NCBI GenBank assembly: GCA_009733575.1
Contig: ML769901.1
Span: 1-36,532 of the forward strand
From: Gymnopus androsaceus JB14
Lineage: Eukaryota > Basidiomycota > Agaricomycetes > Agaricales > Omphalotaceae
DNA length: 36,532 nt
Reading direction: 5' to 3'
Shown: one piece after another, positions 1-10,212 of the stretch
How the letters are laid out: each line of letters opens with the position of its first letter
How positions within the stretch are numbered: position 1 is the stretch's first letter
Notes under the pieces: model-generated
Seen by the model: only the letters and a program-made list of their open reading frames with translations
The model's database searches: none
Told to the model about the DNA's origin: nothing
Translations under genes and position numbers: made by a program

Positions 1-69
1 GGCTACATCGAGGATATGACCGAGGAGAGCTTTATGGCATACGAGGAGTACGACAACTGGTCTTTTTAG
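1..69 (+). CDS. C-terminal end of upstream retrotransposon ORF (partial)
   Basis: The first frame is open from the first base to a TAG at 67-69 and encodes 22 acidic, tyrosine-containing residues. It is followed after 65 bp by the next retrotransposon reading frame. Its position suggests the tail of a gag, protease or pre-pol ORF, but nothing in these few residues identifies a domain. The start is outside the window. Confidence 0.5.
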   Translation, partial: GYIEDMTEESFMAYEEYDNWSF

Positions 70-134
70 AACGGGGGTCGCATTCAGTCTTCCATAGTCA
101 TCCCGTCATCCTTGGAAGATCACTAGAAGCGTTA

Positions 135-698
135 ATGGGTAACGCGGATTATGACGATTTTGATTCTTTAATAGCAGCTAAGCCGCCCCCATCTTTCGAC
201 CTTTTTATTAATGAATATGCTGCATTGACCGGTTCCCGTTTATCTGATATAGAATGGACCCCATGGACTGCCAGAGCCTTTAGAAAAGCTCCTGAGGGTA
301 TCGCAAATTTTTCATGTTTCGCTCCTAGAACTATCGCATCTATAACTTATTCTCCGTTAGCATTATCTTCTGCACTAGCCTCTCCAGCTTCGGCTCCATC
401 TGCACCGAAACACAGGTACAAAACCCGTGGGATCGAAAATATCAACCCAGTCCCGACTTTTCTCCCTGACATTAACCCCGACAAATACCGTCCTATTCCT
501 CCTCCTGTCCCTCTAGAGCTTCCGCATAACCCTCCTCCTCGCTCTTCCTTGCTCTGTGGAACTCGGCTCACTTGCGAACGTCTCGACGAAATGCTCGGTT
601 GTATAGAACCTGGGGTGCTTCTTGACAAGGAAATCGACTTGATAGCTTGGGTCCTCGTGCAACGGGAAATGGCTTTTGCTTGGGAACATGTCGAATGA
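135..698 (+). pseudogene. Ty3/gypsy pol, region N-terminal to RT
   Basis: This open stretch of 187 codons lies in the same frame as the reverse transcriptase that starts after it and is separated only by an in-frame TGA at 696-698. Its second half has the proline-rich spacer and the Leu/Glu-rich segment that precede RT in mushroom gypsy elements. The sequence continues across the TGA into the typical pre-RT motif (PVIEHTPW, first residues of the next part), so the stop is premature. CGA to TGA is the simplest explanation but cannot be proven from one copy. The ATG at 135 may be internal to a longer original ORF. Confidence 0.75.
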
Positions 699-707
699 GG
701 CAGTTTC

Positions 708-2570
708 TTGGGAGACTACTACGACGACTACAAGATCCCGGTTATTGAACACACACCTTGGAGGAGACCGCCTATTCGAGTCCCAGACGCTATACTTGAC
801 GACATACGTGAGGAGATTTACAAAGGCGATAAGGCTGGAAGGTTCGAATGGACCAAATCCAGCTACCGCTCAGCCCTCTTTGCTGTTATGAAAAAGACGG
901 GAGTCCGTCTTGTTGTCAATCTGGAAGAACTGAATGCTGTGACTATCCAGGACTCTGGGCTACCTCCGAACGTCAGCGAATTCACTCAATGGTTCGTTGG
1001 ACACTCTATCTACAGTCTCTTTGATCTCTTCTCGGGTTTTGATGCACGCTGGGTAGCTCGAAAATCTCGTCCTTTACAAGCTTTCCACTCTCCCGCGGGG
1101 CCTAGGCAACAAGCTACTTGTGTCCAGGGTCACACGAACTTGGTTCAAGAGTTTCAACGTAGCGTTGACTACGCTCTCCAGCACGTACAGAGCTTCGCTA
1201 GAGCCTTTATCAACGACTGTGGTCTGAAGGGGCCAAACTCCACTTACGATGATGTACTGATTTTCCCGGGTATTAGGAAATTTGTTTGGGAGTATGTCCA
1301 ACGTATGGACCTCCTGTTGGGTGCTATTATCACCGTGGGGATCACGGCTTCAGGTGCAAAAGTTGTTTTGGCTGCTCGAAGAATGAAGATTGTTGGAACG
1401 GTGGTTCCGCCGGAAGGATGGAGCATGGACTCTTCAATGGTTTTGAAGATTTTGAATTGGCCGGTTCCTACTAACCTCACCCTTTTACGAGGCTTCCTAG
1501 GCGTGGCTGGCGTTGGGAGACGATGGATAGAAGGTTTCTCACTAATAGCTAAGCCTTTGACAGCTCTTCTCCGTGGTACTGACAAACTTCCTTTCGAAAT
1601 GACAACCAAAGCGCTGGAGGCGTTCGAGGAACTCAAACACAGGTCCTCTACTGCCCCAGTCATCATCATAATCGACTATCGTTTGGCCAAACTGCTTACT
1701 CGGAAACCAAGGATTTCGGACAACGGCCTAGTAGTGGTCGGAGTCAACGGGTCCTTACACGGCGCCGGATGGGCACTCTACCAGATACTGGAGGGTCTCA
1801 AACGTCCCGCTGGTTTTGGATCATGTACCTTTGGCTCTCGGGAACAGAACTACGGACAACCCAAGTCCGAACTTTACGCAGTTTTTCGTGCTTTCAGGGA
1901 GCTCCGACACCAAATCTGGGGCATTCTGTTTCGACTAGATCACGACGCTATCTCCCTCGCAAAGATGATTTTGGAACCAAACAACGTTCCTAACGCTCCA
2001 ATTATGCGTTGGGTGGCCTATATCAAGCTTTTTGACTTCGAGACCAATCACGTACCTGCTACTAAACACCTCGCAGAAGACGGTCTTTCTCGTAGGCCTC
2101 GGGCACCTGGCGAATCCGAAGAGACGGTGGAAGATGTCGAAGAATATTTGGACGCTTTCATAAACACCGGGAAAGGTGTCGTTAACACTAAGTATATTTG
2201 GGATTCCCTTTTTATCAAGTTTGCTTCTACATATGATGACACCTGGAGGTCGTTCGGGGTTACCCCCGCTCTCTCAAGGTCCGAGGCTCTACATGTGTAC
2301 GAACCCGGACAGGGACGAGTTACGGCTTTCCCTGACCCTTGTTGTTCCTTTTCTTTGGCTTCAGCTCTCCGAAACGTTTCTACTTACTCCGTCCGCGTTC
2401 TTCCAGAGTTACTACAACGACGCCGTCCCAGGGAGGTCTCCGCTGTGTTCTGTGTCGAGGTTCGCCTGGTCGAAAAGAGTTACACTGTTTACGACGCGTA
2501 CTCCACCAGACTCAACAATTCTTCGTCTGACCAACTCCCAGAAAAGCACAAGTTCAAGGTTTTGGACTGA
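708..2570 (+). pseudogene. Ty3/gypsy reverse transcriptase and RNase H
   Basis: 620 codons. The RT starts with PVIEHTPWRRPPIRVPDA (residues 11-28) and has the palm motif LFDLFSGFDAR (104-114). The catalytic box, normally [YF]xDD, reads FIND at 167-170, so the first of the paired Asp is Asn. The connection region includes LRGFLGV (260-266). RNase H begins near residue 342; its first catalytic Asp also reads Asn (GVNGS, residue 347), while later acidic residues remain (SELY near 388, DHD 411-413). A TGA at 2568-2570 ends the frame, but the frame reopens at once into the integrase. Both active sites are damaged, so this protein should not copy RNA even if the stops were read through. Confidence 0.92.
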
Positions 2571-3533
2571 GATGGGCTGGAATTTTGGACTGAGATAGGG
2601 AGATATCTCAAATCAGGTGTCGTTCCCTCTAATTATAAGTCCGATTCCGAGAAACTGGCCTTTCAGAAACGCGCCAGAAGATTTTTCTTGCGTGATGGTC
2701 GTATATGGCTGGCACTGAAAAAGTCGAAAGAGGATACTCTCCCAAGACTCGTTGTCGTCAACGAGAAGAGAAGAGGAGAACTCATGGGTATGGCACATAA
2801 CAAGACCGGCCATCGAGGTCGGGACGCTACCTATCAACATCTGCGTCTCCGTTTTTACTGGCCTAATCTTTTTGACTCTGTTTCTTTCTTCGTTCGATCA
2901 TGCATTGAATGCCAGAAGCTGATTAAACCTCTCCCTATAGTTCCCTACAACGTTTCGTGGCAAACCTCTCTCCTTCGACACTTCAATCTGGACTGCATTC
3001 ATATGCCAGATGGAGTTGAAGGATACAAATATATCATCCAAGCCATCGAACCGAACATATTATGGCCAGAAGCAAAAGCACTCCAAAAACTTTCTTCGAA
3101 AGCCGTTGCCAAGTTCATTTACGAGAACATCATTGCTTGCTTTGGATGCATCCCCGTACTATTGATGGACGGAGGTTCCGAATTTCTCAAAGAAGTCCGG
3201 GAATTACTGACTACTTTGTACCATTGCCAGATAGTTATCTCCACTCCATATCATCCTCAAGGTAACGGTGTGGTGGAACAAGCTCATATTCCACTTGTTG
3301 AAGCCATAGTGAAAGCGGCCGGGGATCACATTGGGCAGTGGCCTAACTTGGTCGCGACTGGTCTTATGGCCATCAGAGTGACAGCTTCGCATTCCACTAC
3401 ATTTTCACCTTACTATCTTCTTTACGGCGTGCACCCAGTCCTTTCTTTCGATTTAGCTGAAGCAACCTGGCAAACCCTCGATTGGCACAAGGTTACCTCA
3501 ACGACCGACTTACTCGCTGTACAAATCCTATAG
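2571..3533 (+). pseudogene. Ty3/gypsy integrase core
   Basis: The frame continues directly from the RT part after the TGA at 2568. From the ATG at 2688 the residues show a perfect HHCC zinc finger: H37-x4-H42-x29-C72-x2-C75. The DDE core follows: D102 (LDCIHMP), D161 (LLMDGGSEF) and E197 (NGVVEQAH), with 35 residues between the second Asp and the Glu, the canonical D,D(35)E spacing. Integrase therefore keeps its catalytic and zinc residues, in contrast to RT and RNase H upstream. The frame is closed by TAG at 3531-3533 and then by TGA and TAA at 3588-3593. Near 2559-2596 a short sequence (TTTTGGACTGAGAT) occurs twice, 23 bp apart, across the RT/IN stop. Confidence 0.92.
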
Positions 3534-3593
3534 CTACAACGTCGGGAACCGCATTTACACAACGCCTACCTCAAAGTTCGGCAATCTTGATAA

Positions 3594-3965
3594 CGAGCCA
3601 TCGACGATCAAGCAAGGAGACACGGAAACACCTTCGATTTTCACGACTATGAAGAAGGGATGTACGTTTGGCTGCAGGAGTCCCAGCTCGAGACTACCAA
3701 GGGTAACAAAATGGACTGGACTTATTCAGGACCGTTTATTATCCATTCAAAGCGGGACAACGGTTCCTACGTGGTAAGGGAACTAGACGGATCTCTCCTG
3801 CATGGACATGTCAATCCCCAGCAGCTCCATCTCTTTTACTTTCGCCCTGATAATCAGACTCTACGCTCACAAATCCCTACTAGGCCTAAACCAAAGCCAA
3901 GTGGGAAGGTGACATTGATCTCACATACATCAATTTATTCTTCCTCGGCAAGCCTCGTTCAGTAA
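3594..3965 (+). pseudogene. Ty3/gypsy integrase C-terminal domain
   Basis: The same pol frame reopens after TAA (3591-3593). From the Met at 3660 it shows the SH3-like end of gypsy integrases: a Tyr-Val-Trp start, a short charged stretch, WTYSGPFIIH (a GPY/F-type motif), a V-x-x-L-D-G turn and a closing HGHVNPQQLHLF. This part binds DNA in related elements. No chromodomain follows. The frame ends in TAA at 3963-3965. The stops at 3531, 3588 and 3591 separate it from the catalytic core. Confidence 0.8.
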
Positions 3966-4218
3966 TATGTACAAGAGCAGACTAGGCGAGAGGCTCGGGA
4001 TGCGCTTGAGCAAGGTCAGTCTCGATCCGGTGCTTTATACCGCGTCATACGCTTCGATTTTACTTCTTGATTGTCTGATTTGGGTTATTCCCTGCCTGCA
4101 TTTGGATGCCATCAATTATTTCTCTGATCTTCTACACTCCGATGTGCTTCTTGGCCTGTGCCCTTATAAGACGGTCCAATTCTTTTTACTCATTTTTGTG
4201 CCCATTTCTTGCCCTATC

Positions 4219-5580
4219 ATGCCCTCTACGTTTTTGAGCCCTTCCGCTGCAGCTTTGCGCAATGGGGACCTTGTCTTTTCTTCACCAATGGCTTCTGATG
4301 CCTCTTCGGAGGCTCCTTCATCCCTGATTTCTTTCTACTCGCCAGTCAACATTCCCGTTGCTGACGATTCTAACGACTCTATGGCTTGCGTGGTTGGGTC
4401 ACGCTACGAAGATTGACAATGATTGTGGTCACCCAAAGAACTTTTTTATTTCGAATACTACGATAAAGTCCACCAATTTTTGTCTCCTTCTTTCTCTCCA
4501 CCCTTCCCAGAGACGGGTTCCTCTCTCGCGTCACGAAACATAATTCGAGACCGTCGTAATACCGACCTTGCGTCGCGTTTCCGTTTCAACAGTGTTAATA
4601 TTTCCAGTATTTCCTCCTTTCCTTACAATCTTTTTTGGCTCGAGGGTCATCGCGGAGAGACATTGGAGAATGACCGCTATGACCAAGCATGATTTTCAAT
4701 CCGCATTGCCTACGCAGATAACGGATGCAACCCTATCTTTTACTTCCCTATTGCAACTTTCACGCCTTCTTACAGCATTTCGCAACCTTTCAAGGTCTAC
4801 TCCCCTGGTGGTTTCCTCTACGCGGACTCTTACCTTGACGTCGTTCACGCACCTCGTTTCGAATATCAACGTAACTTGGGTGCAGGTCCACGGACTCATT
4901 TCTCCATTCTCGGTGCACACTATGACAGGAGAGAGGAGTACATCGATAGGCTTCCGCACGACTCCCCTTTCCGCCAAGACTTGGCTATGTGGTTTATCTA
5001 CGAAGAAACGGCTGACTGTCTCCTTGGCGGTGAACCCGTTTGCTTGCCCATCACCCTGTATGCCTACTGGCGCGACTCTGACTTGTCGTTCACTGAAGTT
5101 TACGCTGCCGTTCGTGGTTTTGGGTTCCCGTTCCGCTATCTCATTGGTCCACGGTTGAAGACAGGGGTCCTCTGTTGCGCATTCCGGAACATGGTCAATC
5201 GTTTCGAGGTCGGCTTCTCTGACAATGAAGTTGGTCCAGATGGCAAGTCCTTGGTTGCGACAGACTTTCTCGTCGATCGCCACTCAAAACAAAAGTTCAT
5301 GCATACGCTGTCGCGTAATATGATTGAGGAAGACGCTTTTCTACTCTGGCTTAAGCCTTCTTCCCGCTATTATCTTTGGTCAAAGTCCTTCACTGATTTT
5401 TGTTCTGCTTTCATTCTTTCTAGTGACACTACCTCCAATGTTTGGGCGGTTGACATGAAAAGCCGTCTACACTGGGCATATTACGACTTGCCTCGCCTTT
5501 TGGCATCAGTTGAAGAAGAGTTCGGGGTTATTGGTACTTCGGGTTATTATGAAGGGATGGTACGCTGGTTCTGTGGCTGA
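4219..5580 (+). pseudogene. Retrotransposon third ORF, function unknown
   Basis: Downstream of integrase and in a different frame (frame 1), coding-like sequence runs from a Met at 4219 to TGA at 5578-5580, about 454 codons, broken by TGA at 4414, 4420 and 4690. The longest clean part is 4876-5580. It is rich in aromatic residues and Arg/Asp, with no metal-binding, protease or transmembrane signature I recognise. The part upstream of 4219 (from 3967) is open but hydrophobic and less convincing. Position between integrase and the 3' LTR is where some gypsy elements carry an envelope-like or antisense gene. Here I see no signal peptide or fusion segment, so an envelope role is not supported. 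I do not recognise the family. Confidence 0.6.
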
Positions 5581-5582
5581 TA

Positions 5583-5859
5583 TTGCTTTGTACCTCCTTG
5601 CGTCCACTGTTTCCTTGCCGCATCCCTCCTCATCCCGCGTTCATATCTTCCGTTCGCCTTCCTCTATTTTCATGTCTCGTTGCTGTCTCATTTCATTTCA
5701 TTTCTTTCCATCGCCTCGCCTGCTGCAGCTGTTTACTCACATCCCTTTCCTTTCGCGACATTTCACTTTCTTTCCCTTTTTTCTTTCTTTTTATTACATT
5801 TCCTCACTACGTTCGACTGGAGTCTGAGGACAGACTCATAGTATCCCCCTCTGTGGAAG
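5583..5859 (+). other. Pyrimidine-rich stretch, hairpin and purine tract before 3' LTR
   Basis: No gene. The segment is dominated by C and T until about 5800. At 5820-5837 there is a perfect hairpin, GAGTCTG-AGGA-CAGACTC (7-bp stem, 4-nt loop). A purine-rich GTGGAAG at 5853-5859 immediately before the first TG dinucleotide is the probable polypurine tract that primes second-strand synthesis. Confidence 0.5.
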
Positions 5860-6685
5860 TGTGATTTGTTCCACTCATCAACACCCAATACTTATCATTC
5901 CCTCTATTCCCTCTTATCCCAATATGGCCGAAGGGTTCGGAGATGCGAGGTAGTTCACGCCGACAATTCGTTCCACTCATCGACACCCAATACTTATCAT
6001 TCCCTCTATTCCCTCTTATACCAATATGGCCGAAGGGTTCGGAGATGCGAGGTAGTTCACGCCGAGTCCGGTCCTCCAGCCATCGCCAGAGCCTGAGAAA
6101 CTCTGCGGGAGGCCTTGTCCACCTCCAATCGATGCGCAGGATTACGTCAAGAGGTAACCCGACTCGTTGTTGGACTCCGAACATTTCTGTATCCGGAGGA
6201 GCGTTTGCAAGGACAGTTACCGTACTATTTCCTTATTTGTGTAGTTCTTTACCCCACATTTTCCCCGCGCTTTGGCGCTTACTTAATCAATTCCCCTTTG
6301 GACCTCAACCTCCATATCGCGAAGACCAACGCATCTTTTGTCTGAGTTTCGACCTCATATCTTCGAGCAACATCTCAAAGGTATCGTTCTTGCCTCACTT
6401 GCAATTCTAACAAATCGTTTACTCTGTACATCGACCCAGATTTGGTCGATTCAGCTCTTCTCATTGTCTCAAACGACGCCTAACTCGATAACGAATTAGG
6501 CGATTCGTCCAAGTCTTGGAACTCGTATTCTAGGTGAGTATCTACACCTTTTTCTCCATTTATCTCGCTGCTGGTTGACATCGTTTGCTGTGGGAACGTT
6601 GTCGCTATCTTTTACAGGCAGACGTCGAGCTCGCTAGCCTGACTGATTTACCTCGTTCCATCTTGGAACATCTCATTCTCCCACA
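5860..6685 (+). repeat. 3' LTR of the gypsy element
   Basis: The proposed LTR starts at TGTGATTTG (5860) just after the purine tract and ends at …TCCCACA (6685), about 826 bp. The right boundary is well supported because the Argonaute coding sequence (minus strand, …DREISH) starts exactly at 6686. The left boundary could be 5862. It contains a tandem duplication (5868-6065) and, near its 3' end, a plausible GTGAGT…CAG intron (about 6534-6618), as sometimes found in 5' leaders of such elements. The matching 5' LTR is outside the window. Confidence 0.6.
5868..6065 (+). repeat. 102-bp tandem duplication inside the LTR
   Basis: Two copies, 5868-5969 and 5970-6065, with only a few differences. 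Landmarks such as AATATGGCCGAAGGG recur exactly 102 bp apart. Duplicated blocks in the 5' part of an LTR often affect promoter strength; here that is inference only. Confidence 0.85.
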
Positions 6686-7555
6686 GTGACTGATCTCTCG
6701 GTCAGCAATGGTACCAGCAGGGCAGTCACCAGACTGATCACCTTCTTGTTCATTGGCAGGGAAGAAGCTACAAGTGTTTTTGCATCAGAACAAAAACAAC
6801 TTGGTCAATACAAAGCAAACATACCAAATATAGTGGCAATTCTCAACAATAATGAAGGTGATCTGGGGGTTGATACCTAAGCTTGTGTGCCTCTAAAAGG
6901 GATGAATGGGAACGAGAACAAGTTGTTAAACTAAATAAAGCAAAGCACAAAATACCAATACTTACTCTTGAGTGTGGTAAGCTCCTGCTTGAGAACTTGT
7001 TTAAATTGTCCCTCGGAGACACCATCTATAGAGTATCACCATAAGCATGTCGAAACAAAGCATAAACCAATGACAACGAACCTTGGTGAAAGATGATTCA
7101 CTTGGGCACAGCACTCTGCGGAGACTTCTTCTCGACATTCTTGCAGTGCAGTAATTAATATACATGTTAAGTGCATTCTGCACAAAGAAAAGAAAGAAAG
7201 TGGTCATGTAAGCAACAATGCAGAGAAGCTACATGAAAAGGAGAAGTACTTACAAAAGCCATCTTCTCAAGATTCTCAATGATTTCTTGGCAAGGTCTCA
7301 ACAGCACTTCCAGCAACTTATTTAGCATTGTTGGAGTCTACACTGGCAACGAGAGAGGTGAACAAGGGACAACCATTGCAACCAGGAGCGGGGTGGATAA
7401 TGTCAACACCTACAAGTAGAGTAGAGTAGAGTAAAAGAAAGGAGAAGAAAAGCCGAGTTAGTTGTGCAAAAAAGAAACAAAAAGAATATGTACCCATGCC
7501 AATTGTAGGGTTGTTGGGGTCAGCCAAAGTCTGAACGCTCTTGGGGTCAGGGACA

Positions 7556-8224
7556 CTTCAGGCTACCTATCACAAATCCCTTACTCACCTGCTATGGATT
7601 TGGAGGTTGGCAACAAAGGTTAAGCTGAGTGTGTAGAAAGAGAAGTGCTTGTATGAAGACAATGAAGATGTTATTGAGTCTGAGGTCTCTGAGCTCAGAC
7701 CAGTCTACTTATATACAAAGGGACTGGGACCCCAGTCACTACTACATAAGACCTATGATACCTATCCATGTGGTTCTGAAACAAGGGTAGATCAACCCTG
7801 TTGGGATGGAGATAACATCTCTACAAGGGTGGAGCAACCCTGTTAGTATGGAGATAACATCTCTACAAGGGTTGGGTAGCCCTGCAAGGGTTTGATGGAG
7901 TAGCTAAGAAGCATATGTACATCTATACTAGATATTAAAAGTGTCAAGATAATGCACTATGATAAGATAATAAAATATGTCATAGATAAGATATAATGGA
8001 ATAGGGAAATCTGTGACACTACCACAATTTATATCATGTTAGATAGGCCAAAGTGTAACAATCCAGTATCTAATATGAAGTAAATCCACAGGATATCCAG
8101 GGCGCCAGGACCTCTGGCACCTCTGGATTCCAGATGTCCATGTCTCCTTAGTATTGGCAACCAAATAGGTATTGATAGTGATAGTGATGATGGTCTCATC
8201 TAGTCATCTAACAACCTATCTCTA
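7556..8224 (+). repeat. Left terminal inverted repeat (split by solo LTR)
   Basis: Positions 7556-7567 joined to 8024-8224 match the reverse complement of the right end, through CAATTTATATCATGTTAGAT and AGTGTAACAATCCAGTAT, to ACCTATCTCTAC. Beyond that, a ~115-bp segment ending in GTGACACTGTCAC is roughly duplicated (8188-8260 and 8302-8376). Confidence 0.8.
7568..8018 (-). mobile_element. Solo LTR nested in the left TIR
   Basis: A 451-bp block interrupts the left TIR. It is flanked by a perfect 5-bp duplication CTACC (7563-7567 and 8019-8023), and removing it restores the TIR seen at the right end. On the minus strand it starts TGTCACAGATTT and ends …ATTTGTGATA, near-inverted termini like LTR ends, with the final CA changed to TA. 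It has a TATA-like ACTTATATAC near 7705 and a 42-bp tandem repeat (ATGGAGATAACATCTC at 7806 and 7848). An internal region is absent, as expected after LTR-LTR recombination. Confidence 0.75.
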
Positions 8225-8569
8225 CTGATCCCATCAACAATCATGTGACACTGTCACACAGTACAAATTGAAATTTTTGAAATAGTGGTTGATTGTTCAA
8301 GTGATGACTTTCTCATCTACACCGAGCAACCTACCTCTGCTGATCCAATCAGCACTCATGTGACACTGTCACACAAACTATAAATTAAGCTTTTGATTAC
8401 TGTGAAGATGGATTCCAGAAGGAGACCTAGGGATAAGGTATACTGTATAAGTAGTGTGACAGTGTCATATGTGTCACATGACAAAAATCGGGCATAAGGT
8501 ACCATAATTAGTGGAAAAATCATAAAAAATCATAAAAATATTTGTAGGATGGGTTTGCAGCCTTTACGT

Positions 8570-9115
8570 GAGTTTTAAAGGGAAATAGTATAGTAGTCTA
8601 TGGAATCCATGGACTAGTACATTTACTAGTCCATGGATTCCATGAACTAAAAATATTAGTCCATGGACTCCATGAACTAAAAATATTAGTCCATGGATTC
8701 CATGAAGTAATGAATATGCTAGTCTATGGAATCCATGAACTAGTGCATTTACTAGTCCATGGATTCCATGAACTAATGAATATACTACTCCATGGAATCC
8801 ATGAACTAGTACATTGACTAGTCCATGGATTCCACGAACTACAAAATATACTACTCCATGGAATCCATGAACTAGTACATTGACTAGTCCATGGATTCCA
8901 CGAACTACAAAATATACTACTCCATGGAATCCATGAACTACAAGATATACTAGTCCATGGATTCCATGAACTAGTACATTGACTAGTCCATGGATTCCAT
9001 AAACTACAAGATATACTATTCTACGGAATCCATGAACTATGAAATATACTAGTCTATGGATTCCATGAACTAATGAATATACTCCTCCATGGAATCCATG
9101 AACTAGTATGACTTA
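8570..9115. repeat. Palindromic CCATGGATTCCATG array
   Basis: About 15-17 copies of a ~31-35 bp unit centred on CCATGGA(A/T)TCCATG with CTAGT arms, in alternating orientation. A few more copies, inverted, lie at 10920-10985 before the right TIR, so this array is subterminal on both sides of the element. No coding capacity. Confidence 0.85.
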
Positions 9116-10212
9116 CTGGTACTATTACAACCATGAGATTAGTTACTGGGACAAGTTATTGGTACTAGTACAACCATTAGATTAGTGACTAGTATGAGTT
9201 ATTAGTACTAGTACAACTGTTTGATGGCTTACTAGTATGACTTATTGGTACTATTAGGGATGTTTCGGCCCGGCAAATTTTGCCAGTGGCAGACGCAAAA
9301 TTTGCAAAGTTTTATGGCAAATTTTGTATAGCATGACGTAGTGCAAACTCTTTGGAGTGTGGCCAAATTTGCTGGAAATTACGGCAAAATTTGGAGCAGC
9401 AAAGTTTGCCGCCCCGAAACATCCCTATTACAACCATTAGATTAGTTACTCATTAGATTAGTTACTAGTCCGAGTTATTGGTACCAGTACAAGCATTAGA
9501 TTAGTTACTAGTACAAGTTATTGTTACTGTTACAACCATTAGATTAGTTACTAGTACAAGTTATTAGTACTAGTACAACTGTTAGATGAGTTACTAGTCT
9601 GACTTATTGGTCCTATTACAACCATTAGATCAGTTACTAGTCCGAGTTATTGGTACTATTACAACAATTAGATAAGTTACTAGTACAAGTTATTAGGACT
9701 AGTACCACCATTAGATGAGTTACTAGTCCGACTTATTAGGACTACTACAACCATTCTATTAGTTACTAGTACTACCATTAGATGAGTTGCTGGTTCAACT
9801 TATTGGTACTATTACAGCCGTTAGATTTGTTACTAGTCTGATTTATTGGTACTATTATAGCCCTTAGATTAGTCACTAGTACAACTGTACCAATAGCTCA
9901 TACTAGTAGCTAATCTAATTGTTGTAGTAGTACCAATAACTTGTACTAGTAACTAATCTAATGGCTGTACTAGTACCAATAACTCAGACTAGTAACTAAT
10001 CTAATGGTTGTACTAGTACCAATAACCTGGACTAGTAACTAATCTAATAATTGTACTAGTACCAATAACTCGGACTAGTAACTGATCTAATGGTTGTAAT
10101 AGTACCAATAAGTCGGACTAGTAACTCATCTAATGGTTGTACTAGTACTGATAACTCATACTAGTAACTTATCTAATGGCTGTACTAGTACCAATAACTC
10201 GGCCTAGTAGCT
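9105..10212. repeat. 43-bp tandem array that flips orientation
   Basis: Repeats of about 43 bp with core TTACTAGT…TTATTGGTACTA…ACAACCATTAGATTAG run forward to about 9885, then the same unit runs as its reverse complement (…ACCAATAACT…GACTAGTAACTAATCTAATGG) to about 10212. The whole forms a very large imperfect palindrome. A MITE is nested at 9257-9425. Confidence 0.85.
9257..9425. mobile_element. 169-bp MITE with TATTA target duplication
   Basis: Ends are inverted: GGGATGTTTCGG…CGGCAAA at the left and the complement at the right (…CCGAAACATCCC). It is flanked by TATTA at 9252-9256 and 9426-9430. The surrounding 43-bp unit reads GGTACTATTACAACC when the element is taken out, which proves a clean insertion. 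The exact split between TIR and duplication is ambiguous by 1-3 bp because both contain TA. Confidence 0.8.

Larger units (their letters stand above)
1..6685 (+). mobile_element. Ty3/gypsy LTR retrotransposon, 3' part (5' end outside window)
   Basis: The order of parts is upstream ORF end, pre-RT region, reverse transcriptase, RNase H, integrase, third ORF, pyrimidine-rich stretch, purine-rich tract and 3' LTR. RT before integrase is the Ty3/gypsy order. All pol parts lie in one reading frame but are broken by stops at 696, 2568, 3531, 3588 and 3591, so this copy is dead. The 3' end is placed at 6685 (…CCACA) because Argonaute exon homology begins at the next base. The 5' LTR and the first target duplication lie outside the window, so the duplication cannot be confirmed. 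Confidence 0.9.

Noticed and set aside
1244..1669. 141-codon antisense ORF across the RT
   Set aside because: It is the complement of the conserved RT/connection region and has no independent features.
3967..4218. Hydrophobic open stretch as an envelope leader of the gypsy element
   Set aside because: No clear signal-peptide layout and the convincing coding part begins only at about 4219.
4696..5283. 195-codon antisense ORF across the third retrotransposon ORF
   Set aside because: The sense strand has the better composition and continues in frame on both sides.
8570..10212. Regular repeats that might suggest a CRISPR array
   Set aside because: The units are contiguous, degenerate and palindromic with no unique spacers, and the genome is eukaryotic.
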